Shown: positions 8,873 through 18,810 of the stretch, in pieces
Layout: every line of letters starts with the position of its first letter
How positions within the stretch are numbered: the stretch's first letter is position 1
Assembly: GCA_024760525.1 (NCBI GenBank)
Contig: CP060499.1
Coordinates: 2,811,501-2,875,500 of the forward strand
Direction: 5' to 3'
DNA: 64,000 bases
Source of the DNA: Nitrospira sp.
GTDB lineage: Bacteria > Nitrospirota > Nitrospiria > Nitrospirales > Nitrospiraceae
Program-made: the position numbers and the translations under genes
The notes under the pieces: generated by a model
The model's input: the letters and a program-made list of their open reading frames with translations, nothing else
Told to the model about the DNA's origin: nothing
Databases searched by the model: none

Positions 8873-10651
8873 CTACCAGCCGGCTCGCCCAAACATTTTC
8901 TCCAAATCATCGGTGCTGAGCCGGAATGAAGTCCTTCGTCCATGAGGGCAGGTTGTGATCTCCCCTTCCGCATGCCATTCCTCAACCAGAGCTTTGATCT
9001 CATCCAGTTTCATCGGGCGGCCCGCTCGGACGGCGCCATGGCAGGCCAATGATGCCAGCACCGACCGAACTCTTACCTCCAGACTGGGGACACTGCTCCA
9101 TTGATTCAGATCGTCGACGAGGTCTTGCAGAAACGCTCCCGGATCGACTCGGCCGATGCCTACCGGAATCGACCGGATCAAGACCGTTGAGGCGCCGAAC
9201 GGCTCGATCTCCAGTCCCAACTTCCCCAGATCATGCTGATACCGCTGGACCAGCGCAGCCTGAGATGGGGACAGTTCCAGCGAATCCGGAATGAGGAGAG
9301 GCTGAGCCTGTATGCCACGGGTGGTCCACGCGCGATACAGTCGCTCAAAAAGAACTCGCTCGTGGGCCGTATGTTGATCAACCACCGTCAAATCGTTCCC
9401 GACCTGTGCGATCAAGAACGTGCGGTTGATCTGTCCCAGCGCGATCACTTCAGCCGAAGGGGCTCGGACATAAGGCTCCGCGGCTTCGCTCACAAAGGTC
9501 AATTGAGCTTCAGACTCGGACCTCGTGCGGTTCGCTTCATCCGTCTCACGGAACTCCCCTGCACGCGAAGTCACTACAGCCGAACCCATGGGGTATGGGG
9601 TGGACCGCTCCAATGACCGAGCCTCTTCGGGTTCGTTCGTCGGTTCTCCGCCACTCAACCTCTGTCGAACAGCGCGTCGAACGAGTTGATGTATAGTTTC
9701 GCTGTCCGAGAATCGTACCTCTCGTTTCGTGGGATGGACGTTCACATCGAGACGATCAGGATCCACATCCAAAAACAATACAAATCGCGGATGACACCCT
9801 TTGGCAAGAAACGATCCGTATCCTTCACCGACGGCATGGAACACCGCTAGACTGCGCACCGGACGATAGTTCACAAACAGCTCTTGCGGCATGCGCGAGG
9901 ACTTTGCATGAACCGCATCGACTATGTATCCGCTGACGGTAGCCCCAGGGAGCGTGGCCTTGATCCAGAGACTCTGATCGAGAAACAGTTGCCGATAGAC
10001 TTGAGCGATCCGATCCTGCTCCGACGGTGCGGCTGGGTAGTTGAACATCTCTTCCGTGTTATGCGTCAAGCGAAACTGGATGGACGGCCAGGCCAGCGAG
10101 GCCTGCTGCACCACCCGGCTGATATGCGAAAATTCGGTGGGGATGGACTTCAAGAATTTCTTGCGAGCCGGCTGATTGTAGAACAGGTCCGCAACTTCGA
10201 TTCTTGTCCCGGTCACCGGAGGAGCATCGGCGATGTCCCCGACCATTCCCCCCATGACTTCCAATTCCGTTCCCATCTCGGCGGAACGAGTCGCGGTCAG
10301 AAGACGGACCCGTGACACGGCGGCAATGCTCGGCAAGGCTTCCCCTCGAAAGCCCATCGTGCGGATGGACCAGAGATCTTGATCCGACCGAAGCTTGCTC
10401 GTGGCATGCCGCAGAAAAGCTCGTGGCGCATCGTCGGGGCTCATCCCCTCGCCATCATCGATCACACGGATCAACGAAAGACCTCCGTCCTTCACATCAA
10501 TCGTGATCGACCGGCTGCCGGCATCGATGCTGTTCTCGAGAAGCTCTTTGACGACGGCCGCGGGGCGTTCGACCACTTCTCCGGCTGCAATGCGGCCGAC
10601 GACTTCTTCCGACAAAATGGAAATCTTGCCACTGCCGCCGGTTCTCAGCAC
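8873..10651 (-). CDS. mutL: DNA mismatch repair protein MutL (endonuclease type)
   Basis: 592 residues. The GHKL ATPase domain carries ELLENSIDAGS, DDGEGM and GFRGEALPSIAAVS. The C-terminal half has the zinc/endonuclease motifs of MutL proteins that nick DNA themselves: DQHTAHERVLFE, matching DQHAx2Ex4E except for one A-to-T change, an ACHGAVRAG segment and CPHGRR. This suggests a MutH-independent pathway. The start is a GTG at 10651 with GAGGAG nine bases upstream. Confidence 0.95.
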   Translation of the reverse strand: MLRTGGSGKISILSEEVVGRIAAGEVVERPAAVVKELLENSIDAGSRSITIDVKDGGLSLIRVIDDGEGMSPDDAPRAFLRHATSKLRSDQDLWSIRTMGFRGEALPSIAAVSRVRLLTATRSAEMGTELEVMGGMVGDIADAPPVTGTRIEVADLFYNQPARKKFLKSIPTEFSHISRVVQQASLAWPSIQFRLTHNTEEMFNYPAAPSEQDRIAQVYRQLFLDQSLWIKATLPGATVSGYIVDAVHAKSSRMPQELFVNYRPVRSLAVFHAVGEGYGSFLAKGCHPRFVLFLDVDPDRLDVNVHPTKREVRFSDSETIHQLVRRAVRQRLSGGEPTNEPEEARSLERSTPYPMGSAVVTSRAGEFRETDEANRTRSESEAQLTFVSEAAEPYVRAPSAEVIALGQINRTFLIAQVGNDLTVVDQHTAHERVLFERLYRAWTTRGIQAQPLLIPDSLELSPSQAALVQRYQHDLGKLGLEIEPFGASTVLIRSIPVGIGRVDPGAFLQDLVDDLNQWSSVPSLEVRVRSVLASLACHGAVRAGRPMKLDEIKALVEEWHAEGEITTCPHGRRTSFRLSTDDLEKMFGRAGW

Positions 10652-10714
10652 GGCACAACGCTCCTCATGAGTGATGAGTCGGAAACGAGGCGGGGCATCA
10701 GGCCGCGGCGTCGG

Positions 10715-11476
10715 TCATCGGAGATCGGCCAACTTGTTCTTCGCCAGTTTGGATTCGTCCGACGAGGGGAACTCTTCGAGCACACGCTTGAGATTCTTTC
10801 TCGACTTCGGAAGGTCGCCGGTCTCGGCCGTCGCCAGACCCAGCTTATACAGCGCGGCGGGCACTTTTTCGTTTCCAGGATATTCCGCCACCAGATAATC
10901 GAAGGTTTGGATGGCCCGCCCATAGTCCTTCAAATTGTAATATGACTCGCCCAACCAATATTGGGCATTCGGAGTCAGCGAAGTCCCGGGAAAGTCTTTG
11001 ATGAACCGCTGAAACCCCGCTACTGAAAGCTCATACTTCCCGTTGAGATAATCGTTATACGCCAGGTTGAATGCGGAGGTCGGCGTAATTCCCGACGCCA
11101 TCGCCATCGGTTCCGCTGATTGTGTCGGTTTGACCGGCTTCGATGTGCGCGGCTCACCCGAAGAATCCACCCTAGCCGACAACTGACTCGACGTTTCTTC
11201 AAGCTTTGCAAGTCGATGTTCCATCCGTTGAAAGCGAGCCGCCAAATCATCGATTCGCGGCTTCGTCGCCTCCGTATCCTTGCTCCGCTCCATCGCCTCC
11301 ACTCGACGCATCACGGTATCCACCCGTTGATGGTCCTGGTCCTGGGTTCGCGAGATCGTCGAGATCTGATCGCGAATCTCCATAAAGTCGGCATGTTTGG
11401 CACAACCGGCGAGAACCACAGCCGACACCACCATCCCCCATGTCACGGAACCGGACAGCACTGTACGGACACGCAT
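10715..11476 (-). CDS. cpoB: Tol-Pal system protein CpoB (YbgF)
   Basis: 253 residues. The signal ends in a lipobox-like VLAGC, so unlike E. coli CpoB it is probably a lipoprotein. A coiled coil occupies about residues 30-100, then a linker, then TPR repeats: AFNLAYNDYLNGKYELSVAGF, NAQYWLGESYYNLKDYGRAI, and a third. CpoB coordinates outer-membrane constriction with septal wall synthesis through TolA and PBP1B. It is the second of two such proteins downstream of pal. Confidence 0.85.
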   Translation of the reverse strand: MRVRTVLSGSVTWGMVVSAVVLAGCAKHADFMEIRDQISTISRTQDQDHQRVDTVMRRVEAMERSKDTEATKPRIDDLAARFQRMEHRLAKLEETSSQLSARVDSSGEPRTSKPVKPTQSAEPMAMASGITPTSAFNLAYNDYLNGKYELSVAGFQRFIKDFPGTSLTPNAQYWLGESYYNLKDYGRAIQTFDYLVAEYPGNEKVPAALYKLGLATAETGDLPKSRKNLKRVLEEFPSSDESKLAKNKLADLR

Positions 11477-11480
11477 GGTG

Positions 11481-12887
11481 TTACCGCACCTCCTTGAGTT
11501 GAGCCAGTTTGTCCGACGCTTTTCCCGCTTCGCTGCTTTTCGGGTAGAGCGTGACCACTTGCTTGAATGCCGACGATGCCCGCTTCTTGTCCTTCAACGC
11601 CAAATACGCAAACCCCTTTTTCAGGATCGCGGCGGGCACCTTCTCACTGCTGGGATAGTCGATCTCCACCTTGTCGTACGCATCGATGGCTTTCTGAAAA
11701 TCCTTCTTCCCGAAGTACGATTCACCCAGCCAAAAGCGGGCATTCGGGGCGAGGGTGGAGTTCGGATACTCGGAGAGAAAGCCGGTGAATCCTTGACGGG
11801 CTCCTTCCAGATCTCCCTCTCGAAACAAGGTCAGCAGCCGTTCATAGCGAACCCGATCAGGAGGGTCGGCGCTGGCTTGCATGGATTCGAACGTCGGTGA
11901 TTCTTGAGGCGGCACGATCGTCGTCACGCCTGCGGTGGCGTCCGGTCCACCGGATGAAGCCGACGCCTGGCCGCCTTCCGGTGTGGTCTCATTAGGGCCC
12001 GGCGTCGACCGCTGAGCCGGTTTGGCGCCTTGTTGCCGAGGAGCGGGCTTATTCGAAATCTGCTCCACAGCCTTCAGAAGCGAGTCGATCCGGCTGTCCT
12101 GCTCATCAAGACGGGCGGTCACTTTTTGCCCGACAGCTTCCAGCGCCTTCGTCACGGAGAGCACGCTTCTGTTGACTTCCTCTGCATGAATGGCCGTGGT
12201 CTTTGAATCGCCGTCGAGCTTCGCCGCGACGTTCTTCGTGGCCTGTTCTTCCTCACCCACACGTTCATTGAGCCCGGTCAATGCTTCTCGAAATCCGGTC
12301 AGCGCCTGGTTAAATTGGGCAAACTTTTGTGAGACCTGCTCGATCCTATTGTGATTTTCCGTCGCTTCTTTTCGTTGTTCATCAAGTTTCACGTCCACCC
12401 GCTTGGCAAGACCTTCATTGGTACGCTGGACGACTTCGATGATGTCCTTCTTCATGGCTTCCATGGTCTTGGACATTTCATCCAGTCTGGCCGAAACCTT
12501 GGTATCCTGGGTCTCGAAACTCTTTTGCATCCACAAATGGCGCGTGCTGCCGTCGGTTTCAAGCTTGGCCGCCAGTTGCTCCAACTTCTTCGTCTGCTGC
12601 TCCAGCTGCGCCGACCGATGTTTGAGGTCCTCCTGTTTGGCTTGAAGCTCTTGTGTTTGATGCAGAACCTTTTCCAGCTCTCCCCGCAGCTGCGGAAGCT
12701 CGTATTCTCGGAGGGTCGTAATTTCCTGACCTTGCCGAGCTCTGGTCTGTGAGAGCTGCTGTTGAAGAACTTTTTCGGTCTGTTTCAGGTCAGCCTGCTG
12801 TGCGACACAGCCCGACAAGACGGCCCCTATCGTCGCGATGCTCAGGATCACACCGTGCGTGGCTCGCCGTTGAGGTTTCATAGCCAA
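11481..12887 (-). CDS. Long CpoB/YbgF-like coiled-coil TPR lipoprotein
   Basis: 468 residues. A lipobox (VLSGC) follows the signal. The next 250 residues or so are almost entirely coiled coil, rich in Q, E, K and L. A proline/glycine-rich linker follows, then C-terminal TPR repeats matching the neighbouring cpoB product (NARFWLGESYFGKKDFQKAIDAY; YPSSEKVPAAILKKG). It ends four bases before cpoB, and the two probably arose by duplication. The coiled coil is several times longer than in ordinary CpoB, so it could span more of the periplasm. Confidence 0.8.
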   Translation of the reverse strand: MAMKPQRRATHGVILSIATIGAVLSGCVAQQADLKQTEKVLQQQLSQTRARQGQEITTLREYELPQLRGELEKVLHQTQELQAKQEDLKHRSAQLEQQTKKLEQLAAKLETDGSTRHLWMQKSFETQDTKVSARLDEMSKTMEAMKKDIIEVVQRTNEGLAKRVDVKLDEQRKEATENHNRIEQVSQKFAQFNQALTGFREALTGLNERVGEEEQATKNVAAKLDGDSKTTAIHAEEVNRSVLSVTKALEAVGQKVTARLDEQDSRIDSLLKAVEQISNKPAPRQQGAKPAQRSTPGPNETTPEGGQASASSGGPDATAGVTTIVPPQESPTFESMQASADPPDRVRYERLLTLFREGDLEGARQGFTGFLSEYPNSTLAPNARFWLGESYFGKKDFQKAIDAYDKVEIDYPSSEKVPAAILKKGFAYLALKDKKRASSAFKQVVTLYPKSSEAGKASDKLAQLKEVR

Positions 12888-12944
12888 TTTCTTTTCTCCG
12901 GCCGATTCACGAGAAGCGGAGCCACCTATGCGGCGACACCCTTC

Positions 12945-13643
12945 CTACTTCCCTGTCTTGACGACGAGATGACCGCGGCGATTTTGTGAATAGCAGGATT
13001 CTGCGTGCTCATTACAGAATGGCCGTTCCTTCCCGTAGGAGATGACCGATAAGTGATTGGAGGCCACACCCAGCTCAACCAGATAGTTCCGAACTGCTTT
13101 TGCGCGTTTCTCACCCAAGACCAAATTATAGGCTGAAGTGCCTCGTTCGTCACAATGTCCTTCGATTTTCAGTTGCACGCTCGGATTCGATTTGACCCAT
13201 TCCGCATCGCTGGACAACGCGTGGCGTCCTTCATCCGTTATTGAAAAACTGTCGTAGGCGAAAAAGACATCCCGCAGTCCGGCTGCCGCCGATGCTACCT
13301 GTTCGGCGCGCATTTCGTCCAACTGGCGAGCGGCGGTCCCAGGGTCGGATTTGGCCACCATGGTATTCCCGGAGTTGCCGGCATTCCCGTTATTGCCGCC
13401 GAGCCGTTCCTCGGAAGGATTTCGATCCAATCCGCGTAGGCTGCTCGAATCCTCACGGCCGGAAAGGGACGTATCGGGAAAGCTCGAGCCGGTTCCTTCC
13501 TTGGCCAGGCCTCCTCTCGCCATGTCTTCCTGTAACGACTGGGTCCCTCCGCCCGATTGAACCGCCTTTTTCGAACACGCAGGGGTACCTAGTACGAGGA
13601 CCCCAAGAATCAACGGTAGGTAGCTCGCTGATAACTTTTTCAT
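12945..13643 (-). CDS. pal: Peptidoglycan-associated lipoprotein Pal
   Basis: About 232 residues. The signal MKKLSASYLPLILGVLVLG ends in a lipobox with cysteine (GTPAC). An asparagine/glycine-rich linker follows. The OmpA-like C-terminal domain carries IEGHCDERGTSAYNLVLGEKRA, which binds diaminopimelate in peptidoglycan. Two in-frame ATGs (13652 and 13643) follow an AGGAGG; the second, 11 bases away, gives the usual MKK signal start. It lies directly downstream of tolB. Confidence 0.93.
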   Translation of the reverse strand: MKKLSASYLPLILGVLVLGTPACSKKAVQSGGGTQSLQEDMARGGLAKEGTGSSFPDTSLSGREDSSSLRGLDRNPSEERLGGNNGNAGNSGNTMVAKSDPGTAARQLDEMRAEQVASAAAGLRDVFFAYDSFSITDEGRHALSSDAEWVKSNPSVQLKIEGHCDERGTSAYNLVLGEKRAKAVRNYLVELGVASNHLSVISYGKERPFCNEHAESCYSQNRRGHLVVKTGK

Positions 13644-13721
13644 TGGATTCATTCCCTCCTCATAAGATGTCCTCTCCTTCATACAGCGGAGGACGATTAT
13701 CGTCAATGCCTCATCCAAAAA

Positions 13722-15062
13722 TCACGAAGCCGGCGACCATGTCGGCGCGCTGTTGTGCGTGCCCGTGAAGGTAATGCGCTCGAAATCCTTGCCATCCGCA
13801 TTGATCATGTAGATCTGGCTCTTTCCGTCCGCCGTCGAACTGAACACGAGATGGCGCCCATCCGGAGACCAGGAGGGAGAATCGTCCACGCCCGGTCCCG
13901 TCGTGAGCTGTACATGCTTCTGGCCGTCCGGTGTGATCAAACACAGTTTGTACTCTTTCTTGGAGGTCCGGCACACATAGGCAATCCAATTCCCTCGAGG
14001 CGACCACGCCGGCGCAGCGTTATAGTCTCCGTCAAACGTCAATCGACGCACGTTGGAGCCATCCGCGCTCATGAGAAAAATTTGCGGGCCTCCGCTCCGA
14101 TCCGATGTAAAGGCGAGCTCACGGCCGGAAGGAGACCAGGAAGGAGAGAGATCTCCGGCGGCGTTCGTCGTCAGTCGTTGAACGGCTTTTGTACGGGGAT
14201 CCAAGCGGTACAGCTCGGCGTTTCCTTCATGGCTTGAAGAATAGGCCAGCGCATTTCCATCCGGAGAGAGAGCCGGAGTGATGTTCAAGCCCCCCTGCGC
14301 AACCAGTGTCCAACGCTTTCCAGTGGCAAGCTCAATCATGTCGATATTTTGAGCGTTTCGATTGCGGTACGCGGTAAAGACCAAGAATCGGCGATCCGGC
14401 GACCAGCGTGGCATCAGGTTCAAGAAGCCGTCCGCCGTCAGCTGACGCGGCTCATACCCATCGTAGTCCATCACGAATAATTCGCGGGCCGATCCTTGCT
14501 CCGAGACGTAGGCGATCTTCGTCCTGGCAATTCCGGGCTCACCCGTATACCGGAAGACCAACTCATCCGCAAATCGATGCGCCATAAGCCGGACGACCGA
14601 CGTGGAGCCGACGTATCGTTTGCCACCCACCACTTCATCGGTGCCGGCATCATACACGTACCCATCCATGTTGACATCCGGGTCCTTGTTTCCGTTCTTC
14701 ATCCCCGCCTTGCCCCACACGATGACGGACACCCCGTTCTCCGCAGCTTGCTTGAAGGACGGATCAGGCTCGGCTCCCGCTTGGCTGACTTTTATGCCCA
14801 GGCTCGACAAATCGACAAGAGAAAACACGAGTGAGCGTCGCACATCCGCCTTGAGCACCTCTTCGATGCGTGTGCCCAGTTTGACACGCCCTTCAGGCGA
14901 CTCCGATCCGCCGATATTATCGATCCCGGCGACTCCCAACGGAATTTTCTGAAAATCCGCTCTTGTGGCTTCAAGAAATACGTCCGCGGCACCGGATTCG
15001 ATGATCCATGCCAGACCGGCCAACGCACACAGACCGACGATCACGAGAGCTCGAAACGTCAT
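13722..15062 (-). CDS. tolB: Tol-Pal system periplasmic protein TolB
   Basis: 446 residues. An export signal is followed by the TolB N-terminal domain (about 30-140) and a six-bladed beta-propeller with WSPDRRFLVFTAYR-type repeats (LSPDGNALAYSS, WSPSGRELAFTSDRSG, WSPDGRHLVFSS). The propeller binds Pal and colicin-like partners in known systems. It follows tolA by three bases. Confidence 0.93.
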   Translation of the reverse strand: MTFRALVIVGLCALAGLAWIIESGAADVFLEATRADFQKIPLGVAGIDNIGGSESPEGRVKLGTRIEEVLKADVRRSLVFSLVDLSSLGIKVSQAGAEPDPSFKQAAENGVSVIVWGKAGMKNGNKDPDVNMDGYVYDAGTDEVVGGKRYVGSTSVVRLMAHRFADELVFRYTGEPGIARTKIAYVSEQGSARELFVMDYDGYEPRQLTADGFLNLMPRWSPDRRFLVFTAYRNRNAQNIDMIELATGKRWTLVAQGGLNITPALSPDGNALAYSSSHEGNAELYRLDPRTKAVQRLTTNAAGDLSPSWSPSGRELAFTSDRSGGPQIFLMSADGSNVRRLTFDGDYNAAPAWSPRGNWIAYVCRTSKKEYKLCLITPDGQKHVQLTTGPGVDDSPSWSPDGRHLVFSSTADGKSQIYMINADGKDFERITFTGTHNSAPTWSPAS

Positions 15063-15065
15063 AGG

Positions 15066-16109
15066 TTATCCTTGAGGTTCACCGACGGTAAAAGTGAAAT
15101 GCGCGTCGAAATAGGCATCCGTGATGTCCGGCGGGAATACAGGCAAGGGAACCGCGTTAAGCACTGCCCGTTTTCCGGCCAAGTCATAATATTCATTTCC
15201 GGAGGACCGTTCGATCGACACCCCCGTCACCGACCCATTCCGATGCAGTCTGAATTGCACAATGACGACATAGGCCTGCCTGGTCACATCCACAGGAGGG
15301 GCGCTCCAGAAACCACTGATACGTTGCCGGACCAGCCCCAGATACGCGTTGGACCCCGGAGCCATCCCGGGGACCTTGAGCGTGGTATCGACAGTTTTCA
15401 TACTCATCGCCTTCGCCTCCACTTGAGGCGCGGGCTTCGGCGGCACGTCAGCGGGAGCTGGTACCTTGGGAGGTTCGACCTTTCTGATCTTCTTGAGTTC
15501 TTCATCCAATTCTTTCGCGACGTCCTCCGTCAAGGATGAAGACGTCGCGGGAGCGACCGGTTTTCTCTCCGTCGCTTCCCTCGTCTCCGCAACGACCGGC
15601 ACATCCGGCAGTTTCATGGCCGGCAGCTTCTTAGGTTTGTCCTCTGGACTGATATCCCCCAACCTTGGAGCGTCCGGCGGCAATTCAATGTCTTTCATGA
15701 CATCGCGCATGATGTCATTCGACGGCTTTGCGGGAGCCACCGGAGGAGGAATCGGCGTTGCTTTCACAGGCGGCCCCGGTGACGGCGCTGCTTTGACTGG
15801 CGGCGCAGGCTTGGAGCGCTCGATGGGCTTGGGCTGCTCAACCGGCTTGGGTCGCTCTATCTCTTTTTTACTCGGCGGACTCTTCTCGGGTTCAACGGTC
15901 TTTACCGGAGGCGTCTGGAGATTCGCGAGCGATATGTCAATGGACGCCAGAGGCCGCTCACCATGTTGAGGCAGTCGTATCCACCCGACAACGGCCAGTA
16001 TTCCCACATGCAGCACCAGAGAAACAACGACGGCACCGGCCAAGCGACGGGTCAGCGTCGCCTGCCATTCATCATCCGCTAACATGCCGGCTGATGTCCA
16101 AGCCTGCAC
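15066..16109 (-). CDS. tolA: TolA/TonB-type energy-transducing protein
   Basis: 347 residues from the GTG at 16109, which has AAGG seven bases upstream and leaves a 13-bp gap after tolR. One N-terminal membrane segment (LAGAVVVSLVLHVGILAVV) contains the histidine typical of TolA/TonB anchors. The centre is rich in proline, lysine and alanine, unlike the long alanine-rich helix of E. coli TolA. The C-terminal domain (YLGLVRQRISGFWSAPP; VVIVQFRLHRNGSVTGVSI) is TonB/TolA-like. Position between tolR and tolB supports TolA. Confidence 0.85.
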   Translation of the reverse strand: MQAWTSAGMLADDEWQATLTRRLAGAVVVSLVLHVGILAVVGWIRLPQHGERPLASIDISLANLQTPPVKTVEPEKSPPSKKEIERPKPVEQPKPIERSKPAPPVKAAPSPGPPVKATPIPPPVAPAKPSNDIMRDVMKDIELPPDAPRLGDISPEDKPKKLPAMKLPDVPVVAETREATERKPVAPATSSSLTEDVAKELDEELKKIRKVEPPKVPAPADVPPKPAPQVEAKAMSMKTVDTTLKVPGMAPGSNAYLGLVRQRISGFWSAPPVDVTRQAYVVIVQFRLHRNGSVTGVSIERSSGNEYYDLAGKRAVLNAVPLPVFPPDITDAYFDAHFTFTVGEPQG

Positions 16110-16122
16110 CGTGAACCTTATC

Positions 16123-16566
16123 CTAATGGTTATGTGGAGGGGACGATGGACCCTCAACTCGTTCAGGTCCCGTCGGGTCAGTTACCATACCGAGTTTCTC
16201 GATACCGGCTTTCTTGACGCCATCCATCACCTGAACCACTACTCCATACGGCACGTCGCGATCGGCGCGCAGATACAGTGAGACATCCGCATGCTCTTCT
16301 TTCAACACGCGCAGCTTTCGCTCGAGTTGAGCCACACTCACTTGATCTTTGTCGAGGTAGAGGCGCTGGTCCTTCTCGATCGTCAGCACCGCCCGGATCT
16401 CCGGCTTGATGGTGTTCGACGCTGAAGTCGGCAGCTTGATGTCCATTCCCCGATACAGCATCGGTGCGGTGACCATGAAGATCACCAGCAGCACGAGCAC
16501 GACATCCACGAGCGGAATGACGTTGATCTCCGCCAAGAATCGACGTTGTCTCGTCTCGAAAATCAT
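16123..16566 (-). CDS. tolR: TolR (ExbD family)
   Basis: 147 residues. One membrane helix follows the conserved [27 protein letters not shown] segment, which holds the proton-path aspartate. A periplasmic domain ends in [15 protein letters not shown]. Its start overlaps the tolQ stop by four bases. Confidence 0.93.
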   Translation of the reverse strand: MIFETRQRRFLAEINVIPLVDVVLVLLVIFMVTAPMLYRGMDIKLPTSASNTIKPEIRAVLTIEKDQRLYLDKDQVSVAQLERKLRVLKEEHADVSLYLRADRDVPYGVVVQVMDGVKKAGIEKLGMVTDPTGPERVEGPSSPPHNH

Positions 16567-17264
16567 CCCTTCGCTCCAACAGGAACGGGAGCGGCAGGTC
16601 TGCTTTGAGCTGGGACCAAGGCCAGAAGTTCCACCACGACGGAATCCATGTGCAATGCGGTTCGTCTGATGCGGGTCAGAAAATAATTATAGGCGATGAC
16701 GGCGGGAATCGCGGCAAACAATCCGGCGGCGGTCGCGATCAACGCTTCCGAAACCCCCGGCGCGACGGCCGCAATACTGGCGGTGCCTTGTGTGCCGATT
16801 TCCCGAAAGGAGTCGATGATCCCCATGACGGTCCCCAGGAGGCCTACGAATGGGCATATGTTCCCGGTGGTGGCCAGAAACGGCAGATACGACTCCAGCT
16901 TGGAAATTTGACCTTGAGCCAGATGGGCCGCCGTCCGCTCCATCACATGCCGATCAAAAGCCATGGACCCGCTGTCATTCAGCTCGGTGGGGATATGGCC
17001 TAATCGCTGGACAACGGTATAAAAAACTTTCGCACAGGGGCTTCCGGTCGTTTGTTGCGCGTGCCGGGTGACTTCCTCGACATCTCGTGCCCGAAGCAGC
17101 ACGGCCATGAACCGGCGGTCCTTTGCGTCGGCCGCGCGAAACGTCGCCCATTTATAGAAAATGATCGCCCATGAAATGATGGAAAAGCAGACCAGAACCA
17201 GCAGAACCACCTTGGAGACAATCCCGAGCGACGCAATAATTCCCAGTGGACCGGCTTGAAACAT
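16563..17264 (-). CDS. tolQ: TolQ (ExbB/MotA family proton channel)
   Basis: 233 residues with three membrane helices. The third carries [17 protein letters not shown], the family's pore motif, and the second includes [15 protein letters not shown]. With TolR it forms the proton-driven motor that energises TolA. It is the first gene of the tol run; the upstream space holds tRNA-Asp. Confidence 0.93.
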   Translation of the reverse strand: MFQAGPLGIIASLGIVSKVVLLVLVCFSIISWAIIFYKWATFRAADAKDRRFMAVLLRARDVEEVTRHAQQTTGSPCAKVFYTVVQRLGHIPTELNDSGSMAFDRHVMERTAAHLAQGQISKLESYLPFLATTGNICPFVGLLGTVMGIIDSFREIGTQGTASIAAVAPGVSEALIATAAGLFAAIPAVIAYNYFLTRIRRTALHMDSVVVELLALVPAQSRPAAPVPVGAKG

Positions 17265-17337
17265 ACGAGTCTAGACTCTCCCTCCTCAGCGCTCAACGCT
17301 TCTTGATAAAGTGGATTGTATCAAACACTGGGGAAAA

Positions 17338-17415
17338 TGGCGGGGCCGACGGGATTTGAACCCGCGACCTCCAGATTGACAATCTGGCGTCCTAACCAGG
17401 CTGAACGACGGCCCC
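17338..17415 (-). tRNA. tRNA-Asp (GTC)
   Basis: A complete cloverleaf on the minus strand. The acceptor GGGGCCG pairs with CGGCCCC, the anticodon arm is CCAGA-TTGTCAA-TCTGG with anticodon GTC, and the T arm contains GGTTCAAAT. The 3' CCA is encoded (17338-17340). Confidence 0.97.
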
Positions 17416-17548
17416 GTAAAATCTCTCTCTAGCGGAACAACAGCAGGACAAGTGGATATCGTTGGTCGCCGCTCAACTCCCGAGTGTAGGATTCGGATCC
17501 TTCGTTCCGGAAGTGCTCTTCCTGTCGCTGCTTACCACAGTCTTCCAA

Positions 17549-17624
17549 TGGTAGGCGGAACAGGGATTGAACCTGTGACCTCTGCCTTGTAAGGGCAGCG
17601 CTCTTCCAACTGAGCTATCCGCCC
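17549..17624 (-). tRNA. tRNA-Val (TAC)
   Basis: A complete cloverleaf on the minus strand. The acceptor starts GGGCGGA, the D arm is TAGCTCAGTTGG, the anticodon loop CTTACAA has anticodon TAC between CTGCC and GGCAG stems, and the T arm contains GGTTCAATC. The 3' CCA is encoded. Confidence 0.97.
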
Positions 17625-17732
17625 GATTTTCTTAGCAACGTCCGCGGAGCGTACCAAGTATGTATCTCCTTGTCAACCACGATGCGCACAACTCGCGCCG
17701 CTTTGTTCGTCATAGACGACACCACTGCATTC

Positions 17733-18740
17733 CTATGGTTTCCTCACCTTCCCAACGTCTGCTCGTCGGCGACTGATCTGGCGCGGGAAAAATTGCCGAT
17801 GAACCTGCTTGAGCCGGCTGCGCTCCACATGCGTATAGATTTGGGTTGTCTCGATATCCGCATGTCCCAGCATCGATTGAACGGCTCGGAGGTCGGCCCC
17901 GCCTTCCAGAAGATGCGTCGCAAATGAATGTCGCAACATATGCGGCGAAATCGGCTTGGAAATACCCGCGCGCCGCGCGCGCTGTAGAAGAAGCTTCCAA
18001 CACGCTTGCCTCGTGAGTCCCTGCCCACGCCTGCTGACGAAGAGGGCACGGGACAATCGCCGCTTGAGCAGGGCTGGTCGTACCTGCTCGAGGTACTCAC
18101 CCAATAGCTCGCGCGCCGTCTGTCCCACCGGCACGACTCGTTCCTTGGCGCCTTTCCCCACCACCCTGACACAGCCGAGAATCATATCGATCTGGGAGAG
18201 ATGCAGCCCCACGAGTTCCGAAACGCGCAGACCCGATGCATAGAGCAATTCCAGCATGGCACGGTCACGCTGGTCCTCAAGGCGATCCCGCGCAGGCAAC
18301 TCCAGCAACGCCGTCACTTCCTGATGCGTGAGCGTTCTCGGCAATCGGACCGGGCGACGAGTCGCTGTCACATCACGAACCGGGCTTGCCTCCACGATTT
18401 TTTCACGAACCAAAAAACGATACCATCCTCGAATCGCCGAGAGTATGCGGGCCACTGATGCCGCCGCAAGCGCGTTCTGTTTGAGCGCCGCCAGGAACGA
18501 CCGCACAGTATGCGGTGGAATGGAATCCGTCATACTGAACTGATGCTCCCGCAAATACCCCTGCAATCGGAGGAGGTCCCGCCGGTACGCCTCCAGCGTA
18601 TTGGTCGCCAACCCTCCTTCAACCCTCAGCTGGCAGAGATATCGTTCGACCAGAGGATCCAATAATGGTGGTGAAGAGTGCGCCATAGCCATCGGATAAT
18701 GGACTATAGCCAAGTCACTAGCTCGGTACAATGACGCCAC
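17733..18740 (-). CDS. xerD: Site-specific tyrosine recombinase XerD
   Basis: 335 residues. The N-terminal SAM-like core-binding domain has NTLEAYRRDLLRLQGYL. The catalytic domain holds the full tyrosine-recombinase set: R in ASGLRVSEL, K in GKGAKERVVPV, H and R in SPHMLRHSFATHLLEGG, H in LGHADIETTQ, and the nucleophile in IYTHV. The GTG start at 18740 has AAGGAG seven bases upstream; internal ATGs (MAMAHSS) lack a site. It resolves chromosome dimers at dif. The closely packed tRNA genes nearby are coincident with, not evidence for, a mobile element. Confidence 0.88.
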   Translation of the reverse strand: MASLYRASDLAIVHYPMAMAHSSPPLLDPLVERYLCQLRVEGGLATNTLEAYRRDLLRLQGYLREHQFSMTDSIPPHTVRSFLAALKQNALAAASVARILSAIRGWYRFLVREKIVEASPVRDVTATRRPVRLPRTLTHQEVTALLELPARDRLEDQRDRAMLELLYASGLRVSELVGLHLSQIDMILGCVRVVGKGAKERVVPVGQTARELLGEYLEQVRPALLKRRLSRALFVSRRGQGLTRQACWKLLLQRARRAGISKPISPHMLRHSFATHLLEGGADLRAVQSMLGHADIETTQIYTHVERSRLKQVHRQFFPRQISRRRADVGKVRKP

Positions 18741-18810
18741 GGTAGTTCTCCTTGACAGGTCGCACCCTTTCCGATACTAGTCACGTACGGCCTACCACGG
18801 GCCGAACGTA

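Noticed and set aside
17338..18740. Integrative element boundary at the tRNA pair next to a tyrosine recombinase
   Set aside because: The recombinase is XerD-like, both tRNAs are complete, and no duplicated tRNA end or phage gene is nearby.
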